In this document: positions 11,237-24,100 of the stretch, one piece after another | Layout of the letters: the number at the start of each line of letters is the position of its first letter | Numbering within the stretch: the first letter of the stretch is position 1 | From: Takakia lepidozioides | Taxonomy: Eukaryota > Streptophyta > Takakiopsida > Takakiales > Takakiaceae | Assembly (NCBI GenBank): GCA_030704615.1 | Contig: CM060732.1 | Span: 4,526,001-4,590,000 of the forward strand | Length of the DNA: 64,000 bases | Direction: 5' to 3' | The notes under the pieces: model-generated | The model's database searches: none | Told to the model about the DNA's origin: nothing | The model's input: the letters and a program-made list of their open reading frames with translations, nothing else | Made by a program: the position numbers and the translations under genes

Positions 11237-12736
11237 TTAGAGTTCAGTACGCGATCGTCCTTGAGATTGGCCTCAGGTCGGGCAAGCCAAAGCGAAAGCA
11301 GAACGGCCCAAAAGATGATGATCATGGTGAGCCCGATGGGGGCGACGCGTCACCAAAGCGGCAATTTGAGGAGGCGATTAATGCTTTTGAAAGCAAGGCC
11401 GCGCAAGAACGGGAGAAATCTGGGGAATCGGAGCCCGAGGACTCCCCGGAGGCTCCGGCAGACCAACAGATGTCTCCCATGCCAGCAGCCTTTTGGGAAG
11501 GGTTGTTGGCGCAGTTTGGCGGGACGTTGAAAGAAGTGTTGAAGGCGGCTAATGCCACTTCCACTAAGACAAAGTTTAAGGTGAAGCCTAAACCCAACAC
11601 CTTCGAGGGCGTCGGAAGGCACTCAACACCTGGCTCTTGGAGCTAGAGCAGTACTTCCGGGCAGCCAAATTGAGTGACGAGGATCGGGTGGAAGTGGCTC
11701 CCACCTATTTGAGGGGCTATGCTCAACAATGGTGGCAGAAACGCCTTCACGACCAAGGCCCAAACCCGGAAACCTTAAACTGGCGTGGGTTCAATGAACT
11801 TATGAAAAGATAGTTTGTTCCCCTCAACGCGTCCTGGCTCGCCCGGGACAAGATGAGGAATATGAAGCAAACGGATGACATTCGGGGATATGTTCAGGTT
11901 TTCAATGTGCTAATGCTCGAAGTCACGGATATGGCGGAACCATAAATGGTCTTCAACTTTGTGGCGGGACTGGCCCCATGGGCCAGACGGAAGTTGTAGG
12001 AGAAGCCACCTAAGACTTTGAACGAGGCAATTGAAAGGGCTGAATATTTCTTAGATGTCCCTAGGGGCAAAAGACAAGGCTGTACGGAGCTGAACCACAA
12101 GAAGACTCGGCGGGAGGGTGACTCTTTCTGGCCGGAAAAGAAGTGGGATAGGCCACGCGGCAACAATGGCACATGGAAATCGAAGGGAGGGCCTTCACAC
12201 GTCAAGGCGGCACCCAGTGCTCCAAAAGGAAAATCGGGTGTGGCGGCTTATGGCGGACAGAAGGCGACCTTCGATGGAATGTGCTTTAATTGCGGGGAGC
12301 CCGGGCACATGGCTAAGAGGTGCGTGAAACCCCGACAATTGAACATGACTCGGGCGACCACAGAGTTGTCCGAAGAGTCCATCAGCCGCTTGGTGGAAGC
12401 AGTGGTCGCCAAGACTTGCAAAGGCAACTACTCTTGTGAGTTGTATCAGGAAACTGGCGCCTTGCGTAAAGGGAGTCAGTTAATGTTCGTGAGTGGGATA
12501 ATTTCCGGAACTAACGTATTGTTCTTGGTGGACACAGGAACGTCGCACTCCTTCATGACACCGGCAACGCCACAGAAGCTGGGGCTCCCGACAAGTGAAG
12601 TGGGGGCCTCTATTGAGGTGCCATCTGCCAAAGGAGAACCACAATTGGCGACGAGGTTGGCGTTCGATGTTCCTCTTACGCTGGGGAGTTGGGAGGGATG
12701 TGAGAACTTCACCATTTGCGAGATCGATGGAGTGGG
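11237..12736 (+). pseudogene. gag-protease polyprotein of chromovirus copy 2, broken
   Basis: The reading frame gives an acidic N-terminus, then a gag core (ALNTWLLELEQYF, GYAQQWWQKRL, FVPLNASWLARDKM), a CCHC knuckle CFNCGEPGHMAKRC at about 12,280-12,320, and a retropepsin site LFLVDTGTSHSFM at about 12,520-12,558. Gag packages the element RNA and the protease matures the polyprotein. A frame change near 11,610-11,650 and in-frame stops near 11,811, 11,943 and 11,996 inactivate it. The domain is cut off where the satellite begins. Confidence 0.85.
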
Positions 12737-15700
12737 CCAAAATTTGGACCAATAAAGAATGCCCCCAAGAAAAAAATGTTCTCTTCGCTCACTATTGCCC
12801 AACTCTCTACGAAGAGTGCATGAAGTAGAACTTAAATCAAGTTTGGAGTGCAAAACAGGGAAAAAACTGTGGTTTTGGGTCCAAATGAATTTCGATCGCT
12901 CCCAAATTTGGCACGCACGTTGCATATGGCTACATTACACGCCCCATTCAAAAACGGAATGGAAAAAAAAATCGTGAGCACGCGAAACACAATCCAACAG
13001 GTCCCAAAGCAATAGCAGCTCCAACAGAATACATTCAACGGGTGAACGGATGGTTGCCCATCCAAATCATTTTTGTTAGCTTCCAAACTTTGCCAGCACG
13101 TTCCAGACACCCTCTCGCAGGTCCCGGACTAATATCAGATCAATCGAAATTCATTCGATGGCTCAACGGATGGTTGGCCATCGAAATGATTTTGGTTCGC
13201 TTTGAGACTTGGCCACTATGTTCAATGTGCCATGTAAGAGGCCCCAGAGTAATATGAGATCAATCGAAATTCGTTCAATGGGCCAACGGATGGTTGCCCA
13301 TCCAAATGATTTTCGATCGCTTCGAAACTTGGCCAGTGCGTTCAATGTACCCTCTGATACGTCCCAGTGTAATACGAGATCAATCGAAAATCGTTCGATT
13401 GTCCAATGAGGCGTTCACTTGTCATCTGGTTTTTGTTCAATGCGAAAAAGAAATCCTGCAATGCGTGCACGACTATTGCACCCATTGAACGGATGTGGTT
13501 GAAGCCCCTCTTTTGCCCGCATGTGCATGAACATGTGCGGAGACACAACAGACGAATAAATCATTTGCCTCCCCATCGATGCGCTCCCCCCTCAAGCCAT
13601 TCCACAATTCAGTTGAATTTAAATTTATTTTTAAACCAATAAATAGGTTTGCACTGCCTTTCAGTGGGGGTTTCTGGCACGTATCGATTTTGTTCTGCGG
13701 CTTCCAGCTTCCCACGGCTACTCCCCCGCCAAAATTTGGACCAATAAAGAATGCCCCCAAGAAAAAAATGTTCTCTTCGCTCACTATTGCCCAACTCTCT
13801 ACGAAGAGTGCATGAAGTAGAACTTAAATCAAGTTTGGAGTGCAAAACAGGGAAAAAACTGTGGTTTTGGGTCCAAATGAATTTCGATCGCTCCCAAATT
13901 TGGCACGCACGTTGCATATGGCTACATTACACGCCCCATTCAAAAACGGAATGGAAAAAAAAAACGTGAGCATGCGAAACACAATCCAACAGGTCCCAAA
14001 GCAATAGCAGCTCCAACAGAATACATTCAACGGGTGAACGGATGGTTGCCCATCCAAATCATTTTTGTTAGCTTCCAAACTTTGCCAGCACGTTCCAGAC
14101 ACCCTCTCGCAGATCCCGGACTAATATCAGATCAATCGAAATTCATTCGATGGCTCAACGGATGGTTGGCCATCGAAATGATTTTGGTTCGCTTTGAGAC
14201 TTGGCCACTATGTTCAATGTGCCATGTAAGAGGCCCCAGAGTAATATGAGATCAATCGAAATTCGTTCAATGGGCCAACGGATGGTTGCCCATCCAAATG
14301 ATTTTCGATCGCTTGTCATCTGGTTTTTGTTCAATGCGAAAAAGAAATCCTGCAATGCGTGCACGACTATTGCACCCATTGAACGGATGTGGTTGAAGCC
14401 CCTCTTTTGCCCGCATGTGCATGAACATGTGCGGAGACACAACAGACGAATAAATCATTTGCCTCCCCATCGACGCGCTCCCCTCTCAAGCCATTCCACA
14501 ATTCAGTTGAATTTAAATTTATTTTTAAGCCAATAAATAGGTTTGCACTGCCTTTCAATGGGGGTTTCTGGCACGTATCGATTTTGTTCTACGGCTTCCA
14601 GCTTCCCACGGCTACTCCACCGCCAAAATTTGGACCAATAAAGAATGCCCCCAAGAAAAAAATGTTCTCTTTGCTCACTATTGCCCAACTCTCTACGAAG
14701 AGTGCACGGATGGTTGGCCATCGAAATGATTTTGGTTCGCTTTGAGACTTGGCCACTATGTTCAATGTGCCATGTAAGAGGCCCCAGAGTAATATGAGAT
14801 CAATCGAAATTCGTTCAATGGGCCAACGGATGGTTGCCCATCCAAATGATTTTCGATCGCTTTGAAACTTGGCCAGTGCGTTCAATGTACCCTCTGATAC
14901 GTCCCTGTGTAATACGAGATCAATCGAAAATCGTTCGATTGTCCAATGAGGCGTTCACTTGTCATCTGGTTTTTGTTCAATGCGAAAAAGAAATCCTGCA
15001 ATGCGTGCACGACTATTGCACCCATTGAACGGATTTGGTTGAAGCCCCTCTTTTGCCCGCATGTGCATGAACATGTGCGGAGACACAACAGACGAATAAA
15101 TCATTTGCCTCCCCATCGACGCGCTCCCCCCTCAAGCCATTCCACAATTCAGTTGAATTTAAATTTATTTTTAAGCCAATAAATAGGTTTGCACTGCCTT
15201 TCAGTGGGGGTTTCTGGCACGTATCGATTTTGTTCTGCGGCTTCCAGCTTCCCACGGCTACTCCACCGCCAAAATTTGGACCAATAAAGAATGCCCCCAA
15301 GAAAAAAATGTTCTCTTCGCTCACTATTGCCCAACTGTCTATCAAGAGTGCACGGATGGTTGGCCATCGAAATGATTTTGGTTCGCTTTGAGATTTGGCC
15401 ACTATGTTCAATGTGCCATGTAAGAGGCCCGAGAGTAATATGAGATCAATCGAAATTCATTCAATGGGCCAACGGATGGTTGCCCATCCAAATGATTTTC
15501 GATCGCTTCGAAACTTGGCCAGTGCGTTCAATGTACCCTCTGATACGTCCCTGTGTAATACGAGATCAATCAAAAATCGTTCGATTGTCCAATGAGGCGT
15601 TCACTTGTCATCTGGTTTTTGTTCAATGCGAAAAAGAAATCTTGCAATGCGTGCACGACAATTGCACCCATTGAACGGATGTGGTTGAAGCCCCTCTTTT

Positions 15701-16529
15701 GCCCGCATGTGCATGAACATGTGCGGAGACACAACAGACGAATAAATCATTTGCCTCCCCATCGACGCGCTCCCCCCTCAAGCCATTCCACAATTCAGTT
15801 GAATTTAAATTTATTTTTAAGCCAATAAATAGGTTTGCACTGCCTTTCAGTGGGGGTTTCTGGCACGTATCGATTTTGTTCTGCGGCTTCCAGCTTCCCA
15901 CGGCTACTCCCCCGCCAAAATTTGGACCAATAAAGAATGCCCCCAAGAAAAAAATGTTCTCTTCGCTCACTATTGCCCAACTCTCTACGAAGAGTGCATG
16001 AAGTAGAACTTAAATCAAGTTTGGAGGCAAAACAGGGAAAAAACTGTGGTTTTGGGTCCAAATGAATTTCGATCGCTCCCAAATTTGGCACGCACGTTGC
16101 ATATGGCTACATTACACGCCCCATTAAAAAACAGAATGGAAAAAAAAAATCGTGAGCACGCGAAACACAATCCAACAGGTCCCAAAGCAATAGCAGCTCC
16201 AACAGAATACATTCAACGGGTGAACGGATGGTTGCCCATCCAAATCATTTTTGTTAGCTTCCAAACTTTGCCAGCACGTTCCAGACACCCTCTCGCAGGT
16301 CCCAGACTAATAGATCAATCGAAACTCATTCGATGGCTCAACGGATGGTTGGCCATCGAAATGATTTTGGTTCGCTTTGAGACTTGGCCACTATGTTCAA
16401 TGTGCCATGTAAGAGGCCCCAGAGTAATATGAGATCAATCGAAATTTGTTCAATGGGCCAACGGATGGTTGCCCATCCAAATGATTTTCGATCGCTTCGA
16501 AACTTGGCCAGCGCGTTCAATGTACCCTC
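12737..16529 (+). repeat. Tandem satellite, about 992-bp unit with 120-bp subrepeats
   Basis: Five head-to-tail units start with CCAAAATTTGGACCAATAAAG at 12,737, 13,729, 14,623, 15,269 and 15,915. Lengths are 992, 894, 646 and 646 bp plus a 615-bp partial unit. Unit 2 lacks 98 bp; units 3 and 4 share one 346-bp deletion, so one was copied from the other. Inside the unit, a 120-bp subrepeat containing CAACGGATGGTTG recurs near 13,041, 13,161, 13,281 and (decayed) 13,401. Open frames on both strands are shared by all units, overlap antisense and are not genes. Both edges fall inside broken retroelements. Confidence 0.9.
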
Positions 16530-18626
16530 AAGCTGGTGGACCTGATGGTGTTGTCAACGAGCTTATCAAGCACGGTGGAGATCCCATGATAAAGGCCCTA
16601 GTTCTCATCTTTAACCTTATTTGGAAGACTGAAATGATCCCCTTTCGTTGGCGACAGGGGGTCATTGTCAATCTATACAAGAAGGGTGACAGAGAAGAAC
16701 CGGGGAACTACCGTGGCATCACGCTCCTCAATGCTGTTGGCAAGACATTCTGCAGAGTTATAAGTACTCTTCTCGAGGTTGATCTAGAGTCTAGAGGTTG
16801 TTTCCATGAAGGCCAAGCTGGCTTTCAGCGAAACAGGGGCTGTGTGGATCATATCTTCACTCTAAGCCAGATTATCCAGAGAAGGAATAAAAAAGGGAAG
16901 CCCACTTATGCTTTTTCCCTGGATGTCAAAAAGGCTTATGACACAGTGTGGAGAGATGGCCTATGGTTCCGCCTATGGTCTTGTGGGATCAAGGGAAAGA
17001 TGTGGAGAGTTGTCCACAACTTGTATGCTTACACCAAAAGCTGTGTCACTGTTAACGGACAGAAGTCCAACTTCTTTGACATAGACCAAGGTGTAGCTCA
17101 AGGATGCACTCTCTCCCCTCTGCTCTTCAATGTTTTCATCAATCAACTCCTGAGGATGTGGAAAGTGAGGGATTTGGGTTAAGGGTGGATGATACCACCA
17201 TACCAGCCCTTATGTTTACGGATGACTTCGCAGGCATAGGGGAGACTCCAACCAATCTCCAGGAGTTGATTGATTGTGCGAAGAGATACCTTGATCTTTG
17301 GGGGCTAGAGGCTAATGTCAGCAAATGTGCAGTGGTAGCATTCAACGACAGAGGAGAGGGAGGAAGTGATCTTAAGTGGCAGTGGGGTAGCCAAGAGATC
17401 CTGGTCCTCCCTTCCTACACTTACCTGGGCGTTGAGTTTTCCTCCAATTGTAATTGGGATGCACATATCCGGAAAGTTGTTCAAACTAGCAAGGGCAAAG
17501 CTCTGGGGCTCACTAATTTTTTCCACTGCAGAGGGGTCAACTCTGAGGTTAAGAAAACCATGCTTTGTCGCATTATTAGACATGCCTTGGAGTACGGATC
17601 TGCAATATGGGTTGATAACTCCAACCAGGCTAAGTCTCTAGAATCCATTCAAGTGGGGGTACTTAAGGAGTGTATGTCAACATGCTCCAGAACAGCCAAT
17701 GTGGCCGTTGGCATTCCGTCCTTAAGCTCCCGATGAGATGAATTCAAGGTCAGATGGTGGGGTCAGCTGCAGCATATGTCCAACACCAGATATCCTAAGT
17801 TAATCGACTCTATATCTTGGAAACAGGACCGCCCTGTCAAACAGGCTAAGTCCTGGCAGAAGAGAGTAGAAGAGATTCTCAAGGACCTGGACCTGGAACC
17901 GCAAGTCTTGACCCTGCTAGATAAATCTGACTCAGAGGCTGTAGTGTCCAAAGCCATGTCTGTTGCCATGAGATTGTCTGATGAAAATGAGGTTAGGCAG
18001 AAAACTTCCTTGAACTTGTTTCCAGTCAGTGACATGGGGGAGGACATCTTGGATGACCTCAAGGGTCTACCCACTCTCGGCACTAGACTGAAATTTAAAC
18101 TCAGGGCAGGAAGCCTACCTTTGAATAGCAAACAGAAGCAGAGAGGAAAGAGAGAGTGCAATTGCCCGTTGTGTGGGCAACCTGAAGATAATATTCATTT
18201 TCTGATACATTGTCGGGGTTCTCTCACCAAAGAGACGCTCTCTTCAAATCTATCAAGGGAATTGTGCCTGTACCTCTGTTTACCAACTTTGAAAGTCTCG
18301 AGGCTGAGCCAAACGCCCAGGCCCTCCTGAGGCCTAGTTTTTGGGCAAATCACACACAGCAGATTGATGCTTGTATGAAGGGATTTCTAGAGGATATCTG
18401 GAAAACCCGATTAATTCTATATATGAAGGTAAGTCTTACTACCAATGTCAGCCCCTGACAGAGGTAGGTTCTGTCCCTTTTGTTTCCGCTCAAACTAGGC
18501 GCGGGGTCAATGGCCACAAGGCTACGGCAAATAACTTCTTATGAGTAAATTTTTCTAAGGGCATTGGGGAGGTTTAGGGTGGGCTCCCATAGTCTGCAGG
18601 TAGAGATTGGTAGGTGGGACAACCAA
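16530..18626 (+). pseudogene. Second LINE: reverse transcriptase and C-terminal zinc region, broken
   Basis: The sequence begins mid-domain at AGGPDGVVNELIKHGG. It shows LINE RT blocks GNYRGITLLNAVGK, GQAGFQRNRGCVDHI, FSLDVKKAYDTVW, QGCTLSPLLFNVFINQLL and the catalytic box FTDD at 17,215-17,226, then a thumb region and a cysteine motif CNCPLCGQPEDNIHFLIHC at about 18,159-18,215. A frame change near 17,150-17,180 and a stop at 17,734-17,736 inactivate it. The RT style is CR1/RTE-like rather than L1, so it is probably not the partner of the endonuclease at 9,063. The 5' half is missing at the satellite edge. Confidence 0.8.
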
Positions 18627-19366
18627 TGTCGCGGCCCTTTGCCTTGAGGGCAGGGGGTCGGGTCGTAGAGGGGCTGCCCCTGTGGTGGGGGCGGTGGCAA
18701 CAATAGGTACGGGGGGCTGAAGCAACCTCGAGTGCCCAAAGCACTAGAGGAGGCGGAGGCACTCACTAGGTGGAATCCCGCACACCGGGTTGCGTTGGGG
18801 GTGGCTCCACAAGGGGTGGTGGTAGCTTAGTGGGACTTAGTGGGGGTGGCATAGGACTCACCATGGGGGCGGAGACCTTGTGGTGGGAGTCGTGGGGAGT
18901 CTTGGGACTCATCACGGTCCAAGGGGACTGTGGTGGGTGGGCCAAGACTCGCCAAGACTCACCGCGACTCATCACCGGGAATCGAGGGTTTTCGTGGTGG
19001 TTCGCCATAAAATGGTGGTGTTGTTGTTTGTGAAACCCCCGCGGACAGTCACAGAAGTATATATAGGGGGAGTAGTAACCCCGAGAACGGTGCAAGCCTG
19101 TTGGTGTCCAAAAACTAGTGAGTAAGCGTGCGAGCCGGAAAGCGACCAAGGTGTGGGGAGCTATTCCGGACTGCCATCGACCAAAGGGAATTTCCACTAG
19201 GCTCAAACTGGGAGAGGGTCTAGTGGAGGAGTAAAGGGGGACCGTTGTGCCCCGGTGAGCAGCCGAAGCTCCGAGTTGGCCCGGTGGCCAGTTTGGGAAT
19301 TAGGCGCGCGCATCAAGCGAGTAACTATGACTTGAAGGGGAGTTTACTGAAGTGAGGTGCGCGACA
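18627..19366 (+). mobile_element. Solo LTR of the chromovirus family, target duplication ACCAA
   Basis: A complete 740-bp LTR (TGTCGCGG to GTGCGCGACA) is flanked by ACCAA at 18,622-18,626 and again at 19,367-19,371. No primer site or gag follows. It is therefore a solo LTR left by recombination between the two LTRs of a full element. It sits in the 3' part of the second LINE. Confidence 0.95.
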
Positions 19367-19555
19367 ACCAACTTGAGGACCGCCTATGCCCTGATTTTGC
19401 TGGGAACAAGGGAAATTAAAAGTGAAGAACATTTTTTCTTTCACTGCCCTTTCTACTATGAGATCCAGGGAGATTCAATTGCCTATTCCATGATACCCAA
19501 ACACTCATGGAGGTTTGCCATTACAAGGACATTTTCCCTATCAGATCAGGATTAA
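19367..19555 (+). pseudogene. Second LINE, 3' tail beyond the solo LTR
   Basis: The frame reads LRTAYALILLG then EEHFFFHCPFYYEI, a Cys/His segment like those at the end of LINE polyproteins, and stops at 19,553-19,555. It resumes the LINE interrupted by the solo LTR. A second diverged copy of this tail lies at about 27,165-27,540. Confidence 0.6.
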
Positions 19556-21194
19556 CTGTGCCTGCATTTATCCAGCACAACTACCCACTCCCATCTCAGC
19601 CACATGATCTTCTCTTGCAATGCAGCATAGAAGATTTGGTGAGTTCATTGATCACCGACTATATTAGCTCTTACTGATTATGGCCAAATTCCGAAACTCT
19701 GCAAAAATTTGTGCATTTGGTCTTCATAGTCTGAAAGCAGTAGGATTCTCATCCCGAGGATCAGCATAGGTTGGCACGACACCTTTAGGAACTTTAGGCA
19801 GGAATTCTCTGACTCAATACGCACACCCTGTTGCCACACTGAATGTTCGGGTGCAGGTACCCTAGCTACGTGGTCACAATCCCAGGATTCAGGTTCAATC
19901 CATTCAGCTGTTTTAACAGTTCGCATTAGGATCAGTCTGAGTTTCGAGAAAACTAATTTTTTAGATCATGGCTGCATTGACATCATGCTATTTAAAAGTT
20001 GATCATGAACCTCCTCTTTTTCTTTTTCTTTTGAAGGCAGAACCGGTGACCTTTATATTCCACAGCAAAGACAGTGTGATCCGCCTGTGATCCGTAGGCA
20101 CATGAGTGCAACTCAAAACCTTTCTTGATCAGGAGCACAAATTGCATAAGCAACCTAATCTGAACAAGATGAGCTTGCAGTGTACCCGATAGCCAAGAAC
20201 TTCTTATCTCAAAGCAAGTCCAAATTCTGTTGCAGCAGGTCCAGTCAATGTATCAAGCACAAGCAACTCTGGCGCTGAGAAGTTTGGTAGCGACTCCAAA
20301 ATTCTTACAGGAAATCAAGTGACATTTTAGGCAAGGGGCCTTTTGGGACAGGAAAAGATGTATCAGGTGTTTCATTTCCAAGACAGGGTGTTGATATTGG
20401 CCCCTTCATGAGGAGGGGAAGGGGTTTTATTGGGGGACGAGACTGCGTTTGTGGTCCCTAAATGTCAGGTGGTTGGAGGGGGTTTATGAGTTTGGATCAG
20501 GGTTTAAATGTACTGAAAGACAGTGTTGATATCAAGGATGAGAGCTTCATGGCAAATTGTAAGGCTATGGAGGAGCTTCTGGTTGACCTTAGGCAGCAAG
20601 TTGGGAAATTACCTCCTCTGTTGTGAGAGAGAGGACAGAGCACATGCATCCATCTTCAAAGCCTTGCAAGTGGCTTTGGCTAATGTGATGTTCATATGCT
20701 CGCAAATCTGGCCTAGGGAAATGGTAACGCAAAAGCAAAGTCTGACCATCGAAACTGCCTCTGTTTCCCATTCCGTGCAAGGGTGAGTCCACCACACACT
20801 TACATTAACCCATTTTCGGTTCCCTTGTACAATTTTTCCCTGTACAAAACTGTGCTCCTATATCCACACTTGTAACACTAGAACTGCTATCATCCCTTGG
20901 AGTTCTAGTACTGAATGTACCAACCTAATTGCTCTACATCAATGAGGCTTGGCTTCCAGTCATGCTGGTTCCCATTCTACTGTCAACAACAAAGCTGCAC
21001 AGCTTGCTGTAGCCCTGGTGATTCGTTCAGAAAGCTTAATGCTTTTGTCCAGGGGAAAAAGGGGAATAATCCATACATGCAAACTTAGGTGAAAAACATA
21101 CACCTGGAAAACTCATTAAGGGCCCCAACAGAGGAGTGTAAGGATTTGGCTGGACATGAAGGGAAGGTGATAGGAGGAAAACGCACAGAAGAGT
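19556..21194. other. Intergenic stretch downstream of the plastid-protein gene
   Basis: No complete gene or mobile element is seen. A short exon-like fragment at 20,504-20,629 is listed separately. The rest has no recognisable coding signal and probably contains the 3' untranslated region of the minus-strand gene that ends at 21,195. Confidence 0.5.
20504..20629 (+). pseudogene. Exon-like fragment resembling methylcrotonoyl-CoA carboxylase beta
   Basis: The translation (DSVDIKDESF, then NCKAMEELLVDLRQQVGK) resembles the N-terminal part of the mature biotin-dependent carboxylase beta subunit, an enzyme of mitochondrial leucine breakdown. A stop follows at once, no splice donor is obvious, and the rest of the gene is absent. 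If the likeness is real this is a captured or leftover exon. It rests on family recall over about 35 residues, so chance is possible. Confidence 0.3.
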
Positions 21195-24100
21195 TTATTC
21201 ACGGTCGATAACCTCTGCCTCCACATCCACAATAACTCCCGGTGGGTCTGCAGCATATGCAAGCTATGAAACCCCCATTAACAATGGCATTGACAGAAAC
21301 AAATTTCCTTCCCATTTCTCCCAGACAAACACCAAGCAGGAAATTTTGATAGCTTCAAATTACAAGGGCACTGCAAAATGTGCATCTCATAGCATGTACT
21401 CTTTCAAGAGAGAATGGACAAAGAAAATGGAGATCAAAACGAGGGGAACCACCTGGAGGGGATTGCGGAGTACTGGAGGTGCGCTGCCCAAAACCCCCAA
21501 AGGAGCTACGGAAGCCCCCAGACTGGCGTGTGGAAAATCTAGGACCTTCCCGCACGAACTGCTTATTCTCCACTGCCAGAGCATAGCCACCGTACAACCC
21601 CGACCCATTAGCTATCTCCATCTGCCTGTGGACCGTGGTTCATGCAATATTAACAGCATGCTTTTCAGTATAATATCAATGGAACCTGTACAGTGTTGTC
21701 CGCTATTCTGGATTGCTATGGCAACTTCAGGCTGTGATCATCATACTTGGGGAAAACCCCAGGCTTCACTCTAGGAGGGTTAGGATCCTGTGAGGTGGGT
21801 GGACCATACACTGCGAAGTATCAGCTACTAAGATCTTATGGAACATTATCTGCCTGATATTGTATTGTGTACCTGCACTAGCCAGTCAATGTCAAAGCAT
21901 GACAGCTAATATTCTGCCCGGTCCATGGTCAGAAGTGTGGCATCTGTAGAAAGGCAGAGCAATTACATACGGTCTGGGCCAAAGGAAGGGAGACAAGGGC
22001 CCAGACTGAGCTTGATACACTGAAAAGTTGTGACAGCTATAAGGTCATGCACACTTGCACAAATTAGTGCAACGGTTGACAATCCCACCAACCAGTTGTT
22101 CTGCCCTGTCTTCCTGTCTTCCTCTATATCACTTTCATAGCTACAGAGCAACAAGCACTAGAATCTCCAAATGTGTCACATCTGTGTGAAGGAGGTGATT
22201 TAGCAGTGTTGGCACCAATATTACACTTTCACCTCAATGCCAGAGCACAAATCGAAACTAAAATCTCCTGTAACCACGTCAACATCCGCTGTGAATGTAG
22301 GGTTGACACCCCATGACCAGTCTGAAGGGTTAGTATCCTGCAAACTTCTAGTATCTTTCATAGCCAATGTCACAGGGAAATGATAACTCAGGTGTCTGCT
22401 TCCTTCCTTCCCTCCCTCCCTCCACAGCTCCATCCTCGGCTTCCCTCTGTTACATCTTCCATCTCACTCGCATAAATTGTCTTTCACCTTGCTGCCCCTC
22501 ATTCTAACAAACCATGTCTTTGAAGACAATGAAGTATGAAACCTTCATAAATACAGTGGGGGTGATTGGCGGATGTACGTTTGAAAGGTTGGCTGCAGTA
22601 GGGGCAGAACTGTTGCTCATCCTTTATCGTAAATCTAGACCAAGCACCCCACAAAATGAATACGTCAATCACAGATAACAGTCGATGAGTACCTCTTCCT
22701 CTCTTAAAGAAAAAAGCCCATTGTCTTTGTCCATTTGAGCACCCCATTCATGTTTTAAGGTGGCACCTACCAAACAAAGAGGACATCAAGCTCTCACAAC
22801 ACAAGAGTTTCATGTCTGTTCTCAAATCCAATACCATCCCCATTCTCAACTGCCTTCCCCACTTGTTGACAAAAGGAAAGTCTTTAGGGCCACCAAATAG
22901 CAGTGACTCAGAAAGAGCCGCAGGTTGACTTACTCCAGGACTTGAAAAGCATTCCCACAATTTGGGCACTGCACATAAGAAATATCTCAATGTGAGACCC
23001 TAGTAAACTCTGAACTCACATTTGCGAGGTAACCAAGATTAAAAGATCGCAACATCAAGGTCAGAAGAGGAAAGGAGATGTAAACAAAGGAATCAGGACA
23101 ACACAACAAGGAAGAGAAACAACAACAAAAAGGAAGGAATCCAGAAAGAATGCAGTCTCATCACTTAGAGAATCAATCCAAGAGAACCCTTTCACTTTTC
23201 ATCCTGTATATACTGTGTGGGGTTGGGGATAAGAGAGAACTCACAGAGCCACTGACAATCTCTCGGTCAGCATACCAGAGAAAGGCCACAAAGCCCACGA
23301 TTGGCACCAATATAACTAGCAGCTGCAGCCCCGCAGCCACCCCCCACCAAAAACAAATGGTATGAATGCCTGTCTCACAAACAAAAGTGTACACATCAGT
23401 GAATGCCAGTAGCCAATCTCTGAAGTAGATGTTGATTGCAGTAAACCCCTTTGAGTGAAAGAGCGTGGTTTTTACCTATATCCAACCCTTTTAAACTCTC
23501 TTCCCACCTACCCTGGCAGGTAAAAACTCTGCAATTGAGCTCCAGGGATTGATTAGGGTACGCATTATATCTCTCTCACCCTACACACATACACACCGTA
23601 CCTCTCTCACAGCAAGTGTCCCGTCGAGCAGGTTGCCCTACTCCGGGGCTCAACATTCACTTGAGAAAGAGATATGTACTATCGATGTCCCCAGCAAAGC
23701 GGTGTCTATGAATCCGCCCACGGTTAAGCCACTTGCTGGGTTTTAGCCCACCAGGGTACATGCAAGAGACATTATGATAGCAACTCCAGCACAGGTCTGA
23801 CACAGAGAGCCCTTGTGCGAATCAAAAAAAGCGTGATAGAAAGAAACGGAATGTGATTTATATCGATGTAAGAATTGTTAAAGAGAGTAAAAACTCGCCC
23901 AGAGAGAGATGAATGCATCGAATAGCCAGCCCAGCTTTCCGGTCACCGTCAAGTATGACAAGCCCCCCGCGAGAGCCAAGTTGAAAACCAGACGGCCGAT
24001 GCCATTGTTGTCTCCATTTGGGCCTCTTCCGCTTCCACCAGGGTCCAATCTCACATAAGCCCTTGGCCTCCCGCCTTCTCTCCTCTCCCTCCCTGTTCTC

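Larger units (their letters stand above)
10478..12736 (+). mobile_element. Chromovirus copy 2, 5' LTR to protease, 3' truncated
   Basis: A 5' LTR (10,478-11,222), primer-binding site and gag-protease region run on until GATGGAGTGG at about 12,736, where the sequence switches to satellite repeat. The related copy at 29,695-32,609 continues past this point with LILGMTFLS. The bases before the LTR are CATGG. No matching 3' end exists in the window, so the insertion cannot be closed. It interrupts the LINE ORF2 linker. Confidence 0.85.

Noticed and set aside
12832-16520. Repeated open frames of 60-130 residues on both strands
   Set aside because: They are identical by-products of the tandem satellite unit, overlap antisense and have no motif.
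21346-21774. Plus-strand 142-residue open frame
   Set aside because: It is antisense to exon 5 of the intact minus-strand gene and has no recognisable motif.
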